A stretch of DNA of 64,000 nucleotides from positions 1 to 64,000 of the forward strand of contig NZ_SROX01000008.1 of assembly GCF_013141915.1 (NCBI RefSeq). Reading direction: 5' to 3'. Of this stretch, positions 26,983-36,752 are shown in pieces. The notes below the pieces were generated by a model. That model worked only from the letters and a program-made list of their open reading frames with translations, was not told where the DNA came from and searched no databases. How positions within the stretch are numbered: the first letter of the stretch is position 1; each line of letters begins with the position of its first letter. Made by a program: the position numbers and the translations under genes. The DNA comes from Cupriavidus necator (GTDB taxonomy: Bacteria; Pseudomonadota; Gammaproteobacteria; Burkholderiales; Burkholderiaceae).

Positions 26983-28083
26983 ATGTTCAATTTAAGCATT
27001 GGTTTTGTTGTATCCATGCTAGTAACCGCGTGGATTGTTCACTACGCGCATCTGCACCAGAATTTCTCCGCCGACAAGGACCTCAGCGGCGCCCAGAAAT
27101 TCCATACCCGTCCGGTACCACGTATCGGCGGGACCGGCATCGCGATCGCCCTCGTGGTTCAATCTATCGCGCTTTATTTCAAAGAAGCGCCCCAAGCGGC
27201 GAAATTTGCGCTCCTGGTCCTGTCCGCGGTACCGGCGTTTGCCGCTGGGTTCGTGGAGGACATTACCAAACGCGTATCACCGCGAGCCAGGCTGATGGCG
27301 ACCATAACAGCCGCGCTGGTGGCGGTCTGGCTGCTCGATGCGCGCGTGACCCGCATTGACGTTGCGGCCGTGGACAACCTGATGACTATTCTGCCCTTGT
27401 CCATCGCCATTACCGCCCTCGCCGTGGCCGGCGTGGCAAACGCAGTCAATATCATTGACGGTTTCAACGGCCTGGCCGCCATGGTGTCGGCTATGATGTT
27501 CATGTCGATGGCCTACGTGGCCGCTCAGACCGGCGACACGCTGATTGTGTCGATCTCTCTGACCATGGCTGGCGCTATTTTCGGCTTCTTCCTCTGGAAC
27601 TTCCCTGCAGGGCTGGTTTTCCTTGGTGATGGCGGCGCTTACCTGATTGGCTTCATCCTGGCAGAGACGGCTGTGATGCTGGTGATGCGCAACCCTGGCG
27701 TGTCGGCTTGGTATCCGGTACTGATGCTGATCTACCCAATTTTTGAAACACTGTTTTCGATCTACAGGAAAAAGATGCTGCGCGGCATTTCGCCCGGCAT
27801 TCCCGATGGTGTGCACCTGCACATGCTGATTTACAAGCGACTGATGCGGTGGGCTGTAGGTAGCAAGGACGAAAGGCAACGCCTGAAGCGGAATTCGATG
27901 ACCGCACCTTATCTGTGGTTACTGAGCCTGTTGGCTGTATTGCCAGCCAGCCTGTTCTGGAGCAACGGCGTCGTGTTGTGCGTTTGCATTGGTATCTTCG
28001 TGATCGTCTATGTCTGGCTGTACTGGAGTATCGTGCGCTTCAAGACGCCACGTTGGATGATTATCAAAAAAACAGAGAAATGA
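26983..28083 (+). CDS. WecA/WbpL-like undecaprenyl-phosphate glycosyl-1-phosphate transferase
   Basis: 366-aa polytopic MraY/WecA-family enzyme that starts the repeat unit by moving a HexNAc-1-phosphate to undecaprenyl phosphate. Motifs: KFHTRPVPRIGGTGIA near the start, GFVEDITKRVSPRARL, the catalytic NAVNIIDGFNGLA, LGDGGAYLIGF and DGVHLHMLIYKR, which corresponds to the HIHH-type sugar-binding loop. About ten membrane helices are expected. Whether it uses UDP-GlcNAc (WecA) or a modified amino sugar (WbpL) cannot be decided. It follows manC after 91 bp and overlaps wzz by four bases (ATGA). Confidence 0.92.
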   Translation: MFNLSIGFVVSMLVTAWIVHYAHLHQNFSADKDLSGAQKFHTRPVPRIGGTGIAIALVVQSIALYFKEAPQAAKFALLVLSAVPAFAAGFVEDITKRVSPRARLMATITAALVAVWLLDARVTRIDVAAVDNLMTILPLSIAITALAVAGVANAVNIIDGFNGLAAMVSAMMFMSMAYVAAQTGDTLIVSISLTMAGAIFGFFLWNFPAGLVFLGDGGAYLIGFILAETAVMLVMRNPGVSAWYPVLMLIYPIFETLFSIYRKKMLRGISPGIPDGVHLHMLIYKRLMRWAVGSKDERQRLKRNSMTAPYLWLLSLLAVLPASLFWSNGVVLCVCIGIFVIVYVWLYWSIVRFKTPRWMIIKKTEK

Positions 28084-28973
28084 CTGCTGCTAATAATACA
28101 CCCATGGAATACCGCGACATAACCAAGTCGATAAGCGTCGACGATGTCGTTGATTTCAGCGCACGCCACGCAATCAAAATCGTCATTAGCACTATCGCAG
28201 GTGCGGTGTTAGCTGTCGGCCTGGCCGTTTCCATTCCCAAGCAGTGGTCCGCTTCGGTCGAACTCCAAGTGGGTCAGTTTTACTCCACTGGCGTAACCGG
28301 TCCGGTGGTTACACAAATTGAGACACCTTCCAGGACGGTGGAACGGCTTAAACTCCCGGCGTTTGTGGATCAGGTACTCACACGCTTGAATTTGCCGCTG
28401 GATCTCGGCGCCAATGATGAGGCGTCGCTGATTCGCAGCTCGGCCGACGTACGCGTGATGCGCAATGCTGATCTGGTTCAGATCACGCTGAATGGGAATT
28501 CCCCCGAAGCGGCGCTCAAGCATGCGGAGGCCTTCCGCGATACGCTGATCGAGGCCCATCGCAGCCTCGCTCAACCATCCATGGACAAGTTGACACTTGA
28601 ATTGAAGGAAGTGGATCTTTCACTGACCAAAGAGAGCGAGCAACGCGACCGGCTCGACAAGCTGGCACAGGAACAGCAACGCCTTGGTGCAGCCGGAAGA
28701 TTCTCCGAATCCGTGTTGCTGGCCCAAATGATTGCTGCCAATGACGCCCAGATCCGGGATTTACGCCTGCGCCGCGCGGCACTCATGGAACAATCGAATC
28801 CGAACCGCACCTTCAATACGCGTGTCATCGGTCCAATGAGTGTCAGCAAGCGCCCGGTCTATCCGATGAAAAGCAGGTTTGCCGTTGCCGGCGCCGTCCT
28901 GGGTGGTCTGGCTGGCGTGGCAATTTCGCTGCTGATTGACCTTTCCCGTCGCCGCACTCGCACTAGCGTCTAA
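28080..28973 (+). CDS. wzz: Wzz-type chain-length regulator
   Basis: 297-aa polysaccharide co-polymerase that sets O-antigen chain length together with Wzy. Two membrane helices flank a periplasmic coiled-coil domain: TM1 at about residues 31-51 (IVISTIAGAVLAVGLAV) and TM2 near 265-285 (FAVAGAVLGGLAGVAISLL). The Pro-rich motif before TM2 is present as SKRPVYPMKSR. No kinase domain is fused. The start overlaps the preceding stop as ATGA. It ends 40 bp from the convergent rfbC. Confidence 0.88.
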   Translation: MTAANNTPMEYRDITKSISVDDVVDFSARHAIKIVISTIAGAVLAVGLAVSIPKQWSASVELQVGQFYSTGVTGPVVTQIETPSRTVERLKLPAFVDQVLTRLNLPLDLGANDEASLIRSSADVRVMRNADLVQITLNGNSPEAALKHAEAFRDTLIEAHRSLAQPSMDKLTLELKEVDLSLTKESEQRDRLDKLAQEQQRLGAAGRFSESVLLAQMIAANDAQIRDLRLRRAALMEQSNPNRTFNTRVIGPMSVSKRPVYPMKSRFAVAGAVLGGLAGVAISLLIDLSRRRTRTSV

Positions 28974-29013
28974 TTCGGTACCTAGCAACGGGGGCGTGGC
29001 ATCCGATGACAGC

Positions 29014-29592
29014 CTAGAACTGACTGTATCTTGGCGCTAACGGCCCGAAGACTTCCGCCTGGGCCAGCGGTCTTCCTGCAATATCCTTGGGGGCGAGGAT
29101 GGCGAGTCCCTCCAGCGGCCATTCCACCCCTATCCCCGGATCGTTCCATAGCAACGTTCTCTCGTTTTCGGGGTACCAGTAGTCGGTCGTCTTATAAAGA
29201 ACTTCCGCGTGCCCGGATAAGACCAGGAAACCGTGGGCGAAGCCCTCGGGTATCCACAGTTGCTTCCTGTTCGCAGCCGAGATGTTCAGCCCCGCCCATT
29301 TGCCGAAAGTGGGTGATTCACGCCGGATGTCCACAGCGACATCGAAGATCTCTCCTGCAACAACGCGAACGAGCTTGCCTTGTGGGTGGCATACCTGGTA
29401 ATGCAGACCCCGCAGGACATTGCGCGCGGAGCATGAATGGTTGTCCTGGACGAAAGTTCGCCGGATACCGGTCGCCTGCTCGAACTTCCGGGCATTGAAG
29501 GTCTCCATGAAAAAACCGCGTTGGTCGCTGACCACCTCAGGTTCGAGCACCAGCACATCTGGCAGCGCTGTAGGGGTAGCAGTGAGAGTCAT
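29014..29592 (-). CDS. rfbC: dTDP-4-dehydrorhamnose 3,5-epimerase
   Basis: 192-aa cupin-fold enzyme for the third step of dTDP-L-rhamnose synthesis. [11 protein letters not shown], the catalytic His in [18 protein letters not shown] and [13 protein letters not shown] are all present; length is close to the usual 180-190 aa. Last gene of the minus-strand rfbBDAC operon; its ATG overlaps the rfbA stop by four bases. Confidence 0.96.
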   Translation of the reverse strand: MTLTATPTALPDVLVLEPEVVSDQRGFFMETFNARKFEQATGIRRTFVQDNHSCSARNVLRGLHYQVCHPQGKLVRVVAGEIFDVAVDIRRESPTFGKWAGLNISAANRKQLWIPEGFAHGFLVLSGHAEVLYKTTDYWYPENERTLLWNDPGIGVEWPLEGLAILAPKDIAGRPLAQAEVFGPLAPRYSQF

Positions 29593-30467
29593 CTAACCTG
29601 ATCCGTAATGATGTGCCGAAGATATTCGCCATAGCGGTTCTTGTCGAGCGAAGCGGCAATCTCCAGCACTTTGTCAGAGGTGATCCAACCGTTGCGGTAC
29701 GCAATCTCTTCGGGGCAGGCGACCATCAGGCCTTGTCGGTGCTGCAGCGTTGCGATAAAGCTCGCCGCATCTAGCAAGAATTCTGGCGTGCCGGTGTCCA
29801 ACCAGGCATAACCGCGCCCCATGATCTCGACATCGAGCTGGCCGGCCCGCAGATATTGGTTGTTGACGTCGGTGATCTCGAGTTCGCCGCGCGCCGATGG
29901 CCGGATTCCTGCGGCGATGTCGCATACCTGGTTGTCGTAGAAATAGAGGCCGGTCACCGCGTAGTTGGAGCGCGGTTTGTGCGGCTTTTCTTCCAGCGAC
30001 ACGGCGCGAAAGTCCGCGTCGAATTCCACCACGCCATAGCCCTCGGGATCCTGTACGTGATAGGCGAATATCGTGGCGCCCTCCGTCCGCCTGGCGGACC
30101 GTCTGAGCTGTGCCACCAGATCGTGGCCGTAGAAGATGTTATCGCCGAGTATAAGCGTCGACGGATGATTGCCGATGAAATCCTTGCCGATGATGAAGGC
30201 GTGCGCCAGCCCGTCCGGCGATGGCTGCACGGCATATTGGAGGTTGATGCCCCAGGCGCTGCCATCGCCCAGCATCTCGGCGAAGCGCGGCGTGTCCTGC
30301 GGCGTGGAGATGACCAGGATGTCACGGATGCCGGCCAGCATCAGGGTGGACAGCGGGTAGTAGATCATCGGCTTGTCGTACACAGGGAGCAGTTGCTTTG
30401 ATACCGACCGCGTGATGGGATAGAGCCGAGTGCCGGAACCTCCGGCGAGGACGATGCCTTTACGCAT
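29589..30467 (-). CDS. rfbA: Glucose-1-phosphate thymidylyltransferase
   Basis: 292-aa nucleotidyltransferase making dTDP-glucose from glucose-1-P and d[19 protein letters not shown] is the nucleotide-binding loop, then [41 protein letters not shown] and [20 protein letters not shown] 30467 puts the loop at residue 3 as usual; an ATG at 30485 would add six residues. It overlaps rfbD by 8 bp. Glucose-1-P could come from the phosphohexomutase at 17361-18755. Confidence 0.96.
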   Translation of the reverse strand: MRKGIVLAGGSGTRLYPITRSVSKQLLPVYDKPMIYYPLSTLMLAGIRDILVISTPQDTPRFAEMLGDGSAWGINLQYAVQPSPDGLAHAFIIGKDFIGNHPSTLILGDNIFYGHDLVAQLRRSARRTEGATIFAYHVQDPEGYGVVEFDADFRAVSLEEKPHKPRSNYAVTGLYFYDNQVCDIAAGIRPSARGELEITDVNNQYLRAGQLDVEIMGRGYAWLDTGTPEFLLDAASFIATLQHRQGLMVACPEEIAYRNGWITSDKVLEIAASLDKNRYGEYLRHIITDQVR

Positions 30468-31392
30468 GGGAGTCTCGTTCAGCAAGGATCTGGTCCAGCA
30501 GATGGCGCACCCCTTCTTCCCATGGAGGAAGGTGAATGCCGAAAGTCTGGCGCACCTTTGCTGTATTTAGCCGTGAATTGGCCGGCCGTGGCGCCGCGGC
30601 GGCGTACTCGGCCGCGGAAATGCCATCGATATTGTCAGGCCCGGCCTTCAGGGCGATGCCGCGTACCGCCGCATGGCGAAGGACTTCCTTCGCATAGGCA
30701 TGCCATGTGGTCTCGCCGGCAGCGGCCAGATGGTAGATACCCGCAGCAAAGTTAGCCCGGTTTCCATACAGCCAGTGGCGCGCAATGATCTGGGCGGTTA
30801 CGTCGGCAATCAACGCTGCCGATGTTGGCGCGCCATGCTGGTCGGCCACCACCCGAAGGCTGTCGCGCTCGCTGGCAAGGCGCAGCGTGGTCCTGGCGAA
30901 ATTGCTGCCGTGCGCTCCCGCCACCCAGGACGTGCGCAGGACCAGGGCTGGAATACCTGCCGCGGCGATCGCCGCTTCTGCGGCCAGCTTGCTCTTGCCA
31001 TACACCGAGCGCGGATTGACGGGGTCGCTTTCGACATAGGGACTGTCCTTGCTGCCGTCGAACACATAATCAGTGGAATAGTGAACCAACAGCGAACCCA
31101 TGGCGCGAGCTTCTTCGGCCAGCACCTCCACGGCCTCCGCGTTGATGGCAAAGGCGAGCGCGGGCTCAGCTTCCGCCTTGTCGACCGCTGTGTAGGCCGC
31201 AGCATTGACAATTACGTCGGGGCAGTGTTGGCGAAGCACGCGGCGGATCTGTTCGGGGGCGCCAAAGTCGCACGTGGATCGATCAAGCGCGACGACATGG
31301 CCCAGCGGCGCCAAGCTGCGTTTCAGTTCGAAGCCGACCTGTCCGTTGCTGCCGGTAACGAGAAGCTTGGGGGTTTCCCTGCTATGCGGCAT
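30460..31392 (-). CDS. rfbD: dTDP-4-dehydrorhamnose reductase
   Basis: 310-aa extended SDR enzyme, last step to dTDP-L-rhamnose. [14 protein letters not shown] is the NAD(P)H-binding motif; [17 protein letters not shown], the catalytic Tyr-x3-Lys in [11 protein letters not shown], and [10 protein letters not shown] are characteristic. ATG 31392 overlaps rfbB by 11 bp; further upstream the same frame has no family similarity. Confidence 0.95.
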   Translation of the reverse strand: MPHSRETPKLLVTGSNGQVGFELKRSLAPLGHVVALDRSTCDFGAPEQIRRVLRQHCPDVIVNAAAYTAVDKAEAEPALAFAINAEAVEVLAEEARAMGSLLVHYSTDYVFDGSKDSPYVESDPVNPRSVYGKSKLAAEAAIAAAGIPALVLRTSWVAGAHGSNFARTTLRLASERDSLRVVADQHGAPTSAALIADVTAQIIARHWLYGNRANFAAGIYHLAAAGETTWHAYAKEVLRHAAVRGIALKAGPDNIDGISAAEYAAAAPRPANSRLNTAKVRQTFGIHLPPWEEGVRHLLDQILAERDSHA

Positions 31393-32446
31393 ATTGCTTC
31401 GCCACCCAATGGCGATATTCGCCGGACAGCACCTCCTGCACCCAGTCCTGGTTGCGCAGGTACCAATGCACGGTCTTGTGCAGGCCGGAATCGAAGGTCT
31501 CGGCCGGCTTCCATCCGAGTTCCCGCGCGAGCTTGCTGGCATCGACAGCGTAGCGCCGGTCATGACCGGGGCGATCTTTGACGAACGCGATCTGGTTTCG
31601 GTACGACCCGGAGGCCTTGGGCTTCAGAGTATCCAGCATGTCGCAAAGCGTCTGCACCACCTCGAGGTTGGTCTTCTCGTTCCAGCCGCCGACGTTGTAC
31701 GTTTGACCGGAGCGGCCGCGTGCTAGCACCTCGCGGATGGCCGCGCAGTGGTCGCCGACGTAGAGCCAGTCGCGCACGTTCAGGCCATCGCCATAGACGG
31801 GCAGCGGTTTGCCAGCCAGGGCCCTGGTGATCATCAGCGGAATCAGCTTCTCGGGAAGTTGGAATTGCCCGTAATTGTTGGAGCAGTGGGTCGTGAGCAC
31901 CGGCAACCCATAGGAATGATGGTAGGCGCGGACCATATGGTCCGATGCCGCCTTCGAGGCGGAATACGGGCTGTTGGGCTGATATGACGAGGTTTCCGAG
32001 AACGGTGGGTCAGCCGGGCCGAGCGAGCCAAAGACTTCATCGGTGGAGACGTGCAGAAAGCGGAATGCGGCCCGGGTTGGGACGTCAAGTCCTCGCCAAT
32101 AGGCGAGGACCGCTTCGAGCAGGGTGTGCGTGCCCACCACGTTGGTCTGTACAAAGTCAGCCGGCGCATCGATAGAGCGATCGACGTGGCTTTCCGCGGC
32201 AAAATGCAGGACTGCGCGTGGCCGATAGGACTGAAGTAGGCGGGTTATCTCTGCACCGTCGCAGATATCGGTTTGCGAAAAGATGTGCCGAGGATCGCCT
32301 TCGACGGCAGTCAAGCTTTTGCGGTTGCCTGCATAGGTCAGCTTGTCGACATTGACAATCGCGTCGGCGCCATCCTGGCACAGCCAGTCGAGGACGAAGT
32401 TGGCGCCGATGAAACCTGCACCGCCTGTAACCAAAATGTGCGACAA
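31382..32446 (-). CDS. rfbB: dTDP-glucose 4,6-dehydratase
   Basis: 354-aa extended SDR enzyme, second step of the rhamnose pathway. ILVTGGAGFIGANFV binds NAD; HFAAESHVDRSI, the STDEVFGSLG loop and Tyr-x3-Lys in SPYSASKAASDH are diagnostic. The start is a TTG at 32446: GGAG (32453-32456) lies 6 nt upstream, and the first residues then match the family. No ATG in frame near this position has a comparable ribosome binding site. First gene of rfbBDAC, divergent from apaH across 162 bp in which I see no clear promoter. Confidence 0.95.
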   Translation of the reverse strand: MSHILVTGGAGFIGANFVLDWLCQDGADAIVNVDKLTYAGNRKSLTAVEGDPRHIFSQTDICDGAEITRLLQSYRPRAVLHFAAESHVDRSIDAPADFVQTNVVGTHTLLEAVLAYWRGLDVPTRAAFRFLHVSTDEVFGSLGPADPPFSETSSYQPNSPYSASKAASDHMVRAYHHSYGLPVLTTHCSNNYGQFQLPEKLIPLMITRALAGKPLPVYGDGLNVRDWLYVGDHCAAIREVLARGRSGQTYNVGGWNEKTNLEVVQTLCDMLDTLKPKASGSYRNQIAFVKDRPGHDRRYAVDASKLARELGWKPAETFDSGLHKTVHWYLRNQDWVQEVLSGEYRHWVAKQYAA

Positions 32447-32608
32447 CGCTTGCTCCTGCCAATTTGTGTCGACAAAACCACCCTCCATGCCTGGAAAACT
32501 ACGGCCATGTATCCCAGAAAGGAGGCTATTCTATCTGCCGACATAACCATCCTACGATCGCCGCAGTTCGTTGGGTAGCCTCAGGCAACAGGCACCGCAA
32601 CGGACGCG

Positions 32609-33472
32609 ATGCGGCTTACCCTAATGACGATTCGCAATGCATCTCAAGCATCACCCTGCGCCGTTGGCGACCTCCAGGGCTGTGCGCCCTCTCTCAAGGC
32701 TCTCCTGGAACGACTCGATCCGAAAATACCGCTGCGCTTCGTCGGTGACCTGATCAATCGCGGACCCGCCGCGGTGCGCACGCTGCGGACCGTCCGTGCA
32801 CTTGGCGTGCGCGCCGAAACCGTTCTCGGCAACCACGACATCCACCTCCTCGCCGTAGCCGCCGGCGTCCGCAAGAAAGGAAAATCCGACACGCTCGACG
32901 ACATCCTCGCTGCACCCGATTGTGAGGACTTGCTCACCTGGCTGCGCCATCGCCCCTTGGCCCTGCTGGAAAACAACTTCCTACTGGTCCACGCCGGTGT
33001 CCTCCCCCAGTGGACTGCCGCCCAGGTCCTCGACCTCGCCCACGAAGTCGAAGCCCAACTCCAGGGCCGCAACTGGCAAGACTTCCTCGCCAACGTCTTC
33101 GGCAACACCCCCGACCGCTGGCACGACGGCCTGCGCGGTATCGAGCGGCATCGCGTGGTGGTCAATGCCCTTACCCGGCTGCGCTATTGCACCGTCGACG
33201 GCGTGATAGATTTCAAGACCAAGGAAGGCCTGGGCAAGGCGCTCGACGGCTTTATGCCGTGGTTCGATGTGCCGGGACGGCGAACCCGGGATGTGACCGT
33301 GGTGTGCGGACACTGGTCGACGCTGGGCCTGGTGATGCGGCCAGACCTGATGTCGCTGGATACCGGCTGCGTCTGGGGCGGCAAGCTGACGGCTGCCCGC
33401 ATGGCGGCGGATCCCGCCGAGCGGACCGTGGTCCAGGTCGATTGCCCCCAATATTGTGATCCGTTGGCCTGA
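32609..33472 (+). CDS. apaH: Symmetrical bis(5'-nucleosyl)-tetraphosphatase
   Basis: 287-aa calcineurin-like phosphoesterase that splits Ap4A into two ADP. Metal-binding motifs: AVGDLQGC (GDxHG site with Gln in place of His, which I believe is common in this group), VGDLINRGP, LGNHDIHLLAV, the His in LVHAG and CGHWSTLG. LDTGCVWGGKLTA closes the family pattern. About 15-18 residues precede the first metal motif, longer than the few seen in E. coli ApaH; the ATG at 32624 would shorten this. Divergent from the rfb operon and convergent with plsC. Confidence 0.92.
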   Translation: MRLTLMTIRNASQASPCAVGDLQGCAPSLKALLERLDPKIPLRFVGDLINRGPAAVRTLRTVRALGVRAETVLGNHDIHLLAVAAGVRKKGKSDTLDDILAAPDCEDLLTWLRHRPLALLENNFLLVHAGVLPQWTAAQVLDLAHEVEAQLQGRNWQDFLANVFGNTPDRWHDGLRGIERHRVVVNALTRLRYCTVDGVIDFKTKEGLGKALDGFMPWFDVPGRRTRDVTVVCGHWSTLGLVMRPDLMSLDTGCVWGGKLTAARMAADPAERTVVQVDCPQYCDPLA

Positions 33473-33507
33473 GGCGCAGTCCCGCATCGGCGGGAAGGAA
33501 AATTGTG

Positions 33508-34341
33508 TCAACTGATGGCGGCGGAGGCTGCCACGGGTTCGGCCCTAGGCCTGGCGGGCTGATTCAGCCGCTCGACCGTGGCGGCTGCCTCGTCGGCCGC
33601 ACCCCGTGCGAGATGCTGCACGACCTCGCGCGCGGCGCTTGCCAGCTCGCGGCGGTCGGAAGATGCCGGCCCCAGCGGTGGGCCGATGACGACCCGCGCC
33701 TTGATGCGCGGAGCGCGAAGGACGGCGTTCAGCGACTGCAGCAGCGTGGTGTCGTCAATGTAGGCTGCCGCCAGCGTGGGCTCGCCGGTGGCCGCGTCCA
33801 GGTAGTTCAGTCCGACTGGCTGCACCGGCAGGCCACCGGAAATCGGCGCCTGCATCAGGTTGGCATGGAACGGCAGCACGCTGGTCCCATCCGTCGTCGT
33901 CCCCTCCGGAAACACCCCCACCAGATCCCCCTGCAACATCACATCCGTAATGTCATGCAGCACCCGATGCGCATCCCGCTTGCGCCCGCGTTCGATGAAG
34001 ATGGTGCCGGTCTTCTCGCACAGCCACCCAACCAGCGGCCAGCTGCGGATTTCCGATTTGGCGACAAACCGCACCGGCTGCCAGCTGTGGATCACGTAGA
34101 TATCCAGCCAGGAAATGTGGTTGGACACCACCATCGCCCCCTGCCGCGCCGCACCGTTGTGCGCAGCGCCGGTGGCGTCGACCACCTCGACTTCCACCCC
34201 GCAGATCCGCAACAGCCGCCGCGACCAGCGGCGGATATGCCATTCGCGGGAGCGCACGCCCAGCCACGGGAACAGCAAGGCGCACGTCAGCAACCCGCGC
34301 AGCAGGTGCAGGACCAGTGCGGTCTTGCGCAGCCAGATCAT
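33508..34341 (-). CDS. plsC: 1-acyl-sn-glycerol-3-phosphate acyltransferase
   Basis: 277-aa membrane-associated acyltransferase that makes phosphatidic acid. An N-terminal hydrophobic helix (LVLHLLRGLLTCALLFPWL) is followed by the HxxxxD motif in VVSNHISWLDIYV, GTIFIERGRKRDA and the FPEGTTTDG motif. ATG 34341 overlaps the stop of the dihydroorotase-like gene (ATGA). The same frame is open far upstream, but that part is antisense to the dihydroorotase-like gene. The C-terminal 25 residues are Ala/Pro-rich. Confidence 0.92.
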   Translation of the reverse strand: MIWLRKTALVLHLLRGLLTCALLFPWLGVRSREWHIRRWSRRLLRICGVEVEVVDATGAAHNGAARQGAMVVSNHISWLDIYVIHSWQPVRFVAKSEIRSWPLVGWLCEKTGTIFIERGRKRDAHRVLHDITDVMLQGDLVGVFPEGTTTDGTSVLPFHANLMQAPISGGLPVQPVGLNYLDAATGEPTLAAAYIDDTTLLQSLNAVLRAPRIKARVVIGPPLGPASSDRRELASAAREVVQHLARGAADEAAATVERLNQPARPRAEPVAASAAIS

Positions 34342-35621
34342 GCCTGGGCGTGGTTGCCGTAGACGACTTGCCCGCCGACCAGGGTCATGCGGACCTTGCC
34401 TTCCATTTCGTAGCCGAGCCACGGCGAGTTCTTGCCCTGGCTCTTGAGGGAGCGGCGCTCGACCTTCCACACTTGCTTCGGATCGAACACGCACACGTCT
34501 GCGGCGCTGCCGACGGCGAGGGTGCCGGCCTTGAGGCCGATGACGCGGGCCGGTTCGGCGGTGATGCGGGCCAGCGCCTGGGCCAGCGGGACCTTGTGCT
34601 CGCTGGCCCAGCGCAGGGTCAGCGGCAACAGCAGTTCCAGGCCGGTTGCGCCGGGCGAGGCTTCGGCGAAGGGCAGCAGTTTTTCGTCGTCGTCCACCGG
34701 CGTGTGGTCGGAGCACAGGGCGTCGATGGTGCCGTCGGCCAGCGCGGCGACGATGGCGTCGCGGTCGCGCGGGCTGCGCAGCGGCGGCGAGAAGCGCATT
34801 TGCGAGTTGAAGTAGCCGATATCCATGTCGGTCAGCGAGACGTGGTGGATATTGACGTCGCAGCTCACTTTCAGGCCTTCGCGCTTGGCCTGGCGCACCA
34901 GTTCCAGGCCGGCGGCGGACGACAGCCGGCACAGGTGAACGCGGGCGCCGGTGCTGCGCATCAGTTCGAAGATGGTGTGCAGGCGCACGGTCTCGGCGAT
35001 CACCGACACGCCGGACAGGCCCAGGCGCGAGGCCACGGCACCGCTGGCGGCGACGCCGCCGCCCAGGAACGGGTCTTCCGGGCGCAGCCAGACGGTGAAG
35101 CCGAAGGTCTGCGCGTATTGCAGCGAGCGCAGCAGCACCTGGGTATTGCGCACCGGCGCCTCGGCCTGGCTGAAGCCGACGCAGCCGGCCTCGGTCAGCT
35201 GGCCCATCTCGGTCAGGGTTTCGCCCTTCAGGCCCAGCGTCAGGGCGCCCAGCGGGTAGACGTGGGTCTGGTTGAGAGTGCGGGCGCGGAACTTCAGCAT
35301 TTCGACCAGGCCGGGCTCGTCGAGCACGGGGTCGGTGTCGGGCGGGCAGACCAGGCTGGTCACGCCGCCGGCGGTGGCGGCGGCCACTTCGGATTCGAGC
35401 GTGGCCTTGTATTCGTAGCCGGGCTCGCGCAGGCGCGCGGACAGGTCGACCAGGCCGGGGCACACGATCAGGCCCCGGGCGTCGATGGTCTTGTTGGCGG
35501 TGAAGTCCGCCGGGGCGCTGCCGACGCCGACGATCTTGCCGGCGGCAATAAAGAGGTCCTGCGCGGCGTCGGTGTTGCTGGCCGGATCGATCAGGCGGCC
35601 GCCCTGGATGTGAATCTTCAT
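34338..35621 (-). CDS. pyrC: Dihydroorotase-like protein, probably non-catalytic (PyrC'/PyrX)
   Basis: 427-aa amidohydrolase-fold protein related to dihydroorotase. The metal-binding motif that reads DxHxHxREPG in active enzymes is DLSARLREPG here, so both His ligands are missing. The later CSDHTPVDDDEK is kept. This matches the inactive PyrC' of Pseudomonas, which is needed structurally for aspartate transcarbamoylase. The gene sits directly after pyrB, as in Pseudomonas pyrBC'. ATG 35621 matches family starts; ATG 35678, 10 bp after the pyrB stop, would add 19 residues. An active dihydroorotase must be encoded outside the window. Confidence 0.9.
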   Translation of the reverse strand: MKIHIQGGRLIDPASNTDAAQDLFIAAGKIVGVGSAPADFTANKTIDARGLIVCPGLVDLSARLREPGYEYKATLESEVAAATAGGVTSLVCPPDTDPVLDEPGLVEMLKFRARTLNQTHVYPLGALTLGLKGETLTEMGQLTEAGCVGFSQAEAPVRNTQVLLRSLQYAQTFGFTVWLRPEDPFLGGGVAASGAVASRLGLSGVSVIAETVRLHTIFELMRSTGARVHLCRLSSAAGLELVRQAKREGLKVSCDVNIHHVSLTDMDIGYFNSQMRFSPPLRSPRDRDAIVAALADGTIDALCSDHTPVDDDEKLLPFAEASPGATGLELLLPLTLRWASEHKVPLAQALARITAEPARVIGLKAGTLAVGSAADVCVFDPKQVWKVERRSLKSQGKNSPWLGYEMEGKVRMTLVGGQVVYGNHAQA

Positions 35622-35688
35622 AGCTTGGCTTGTCGTGTCGCTTGGCTGGTTCGGTGTGTTGTGGCTCGACTGCGTCATTCGTAACCGC

Positions 35689-36663
35689 TCATTCGTCGCT
35701 ATTGCCCGCCACGATGCCCATCACCGCCATGCGCACGGCGATGCCGAAAGTGACCTGGTTCAGGATCACCGATTGGGGGCCGTCGGCCACGGCGGAGTCG
35801 ATTTCGACGCCGCGGTTCATCGGGCCCGGGTGCATCACGATGGCATCGGGCCTGGCCAGCGCCAGGCGCTCGGGAGTGAGGCCATAGGCCTTGAAATATT
35901 CCTGCGCGGAGGGCAGCAGCGCGCCGCTCATGCGCTCGTTCTGCAGCCGCAGCATGATGACCACGTCCACGCCCTTCAGGCCCTCTTCCATGTTGTGGAA
36001 CACGCGCACGCCCATCTGCTCCAGCCCGGACGGCAGCAGCGTGCGCGGGCCAATGGCGCGCACTTCGGGCACGCCCAGCGTGGTCAGCGCGTGGATGTCG
36101 GAACGGGCCACGCGCGAGTGCAGGATGTCGCCGACGATGGCCACCGTCAGGTTGGTGAAGTCCTTCTTGAAATGCCGGATGGTGTACATGTCCAGCAGGC
36201 CCTGCGTCGGATGCGCATGGCGGCCGTCGCCCGCGTTGATCACGTGCACGTGCGGCGCGACGTGCTCGGCGATCAGGTACGGTGCGCCCGAACTGGCATG
36301 GCGCACCACGAACATGTCGGCGGACATGGCCGACAGGTTATTGATGGTGTCCAGCAGCGACTCGCCCTTGCTGGTCGACGAGGCGTTGATGTTCAGGTTC
36401 AGCACGTCCGCCGACAGCCGCTTGGCGGCGATCTCGAAGGTGGTGCGGGTGCGGGTGGAGTTCTCGAAGAACAGGTTGAACACGCTCTTGCCGCGCAGCA
36501 GCGGCACCTTCTTGACATCGCGGTCGGAGTCGGACAGCGAGACGAACTGGCTGGCGGTGTCGAGGATGTGCGTGATCATGTCACGCGACAACCCCTCGAT
36601 CGACAGCAGGTGCTTCAGTTCGCCGTTCTTGGTGAGCTGCGGGTTGCGGAACGTCTTGGTCAT
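35689..36663 (-). CDS. pyrB: Aspartate carbamoyltransferase catalytic subunit
   Basis: 324-aa enzyme joining carbamoyl phosphate and aspartate, the first committed step of pyrimidine synthesis. [19 protein letters not shown] is the carbamoyl-phosphate loop, followed by [14 protein letters not shown] and the aspartate-binding [19 protein letters not shown] is also diagnostic. ATG 36663 gives [10 protein letters not shown]; the open frame upstream covers the pyrR gap and is not family-like. No pyrI is present, consistent with a PyrB/PyrC' dodecamer as in Pseudomonas. Confidence 0.97.
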   Translation of the reverse strand: MTKTFRNPQLTKNGELKHLLSIEGLSRDMITHILDTASQFVSLSDSDRDVKKVPLLRGKSVFNLFFENSTRTRTTFEIAAKRLSADVLNLNINASSTSKGESLLDTINNLSAMSADMFVVRHASSGAPYLIAEHVAPHVHVINAGDGRHAHPTQGLLDMYTIRHFKKDFTNLTVAIVGDILHSRVARSDIHALTTLGVPEVRAIGPRTLLPSGLEQMGVRVFHNMEEGLKGVDVVIMLRLQNERMSGALLPSAQEYFKAYGLTPERLALARPDAIVMHPGPMNRGVEIDSAVADGPQSVILNQVTFGIAVRMAVMGIVAGNSDE

Positions 36664-36752
36664 GGCTGGTCGGGCGCGGGCAAAAAACGGGAGGTGGTCT
36701 GGTCTCGGGGCGGGGTCTCGGGCGCGCGGGCGCCCCTGGCATCGGTGCCGGT

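Noticed and set aside
32447..32608. Small gene in the rfbB–apaH gap
   Set aside because: Short frames exist on both strands but without ribosome binding site or family-like sequence; the rfbB start with GGAG explains the minus strand.
34342..35463. N-terminal extension of plsC by about 370 codons
   Set aside because: The frame is open but runs antisense-like through the dihydroorotase homologue in another frame, is Arg/Pro-rich, and the acyltransferase begins properly at 34341.
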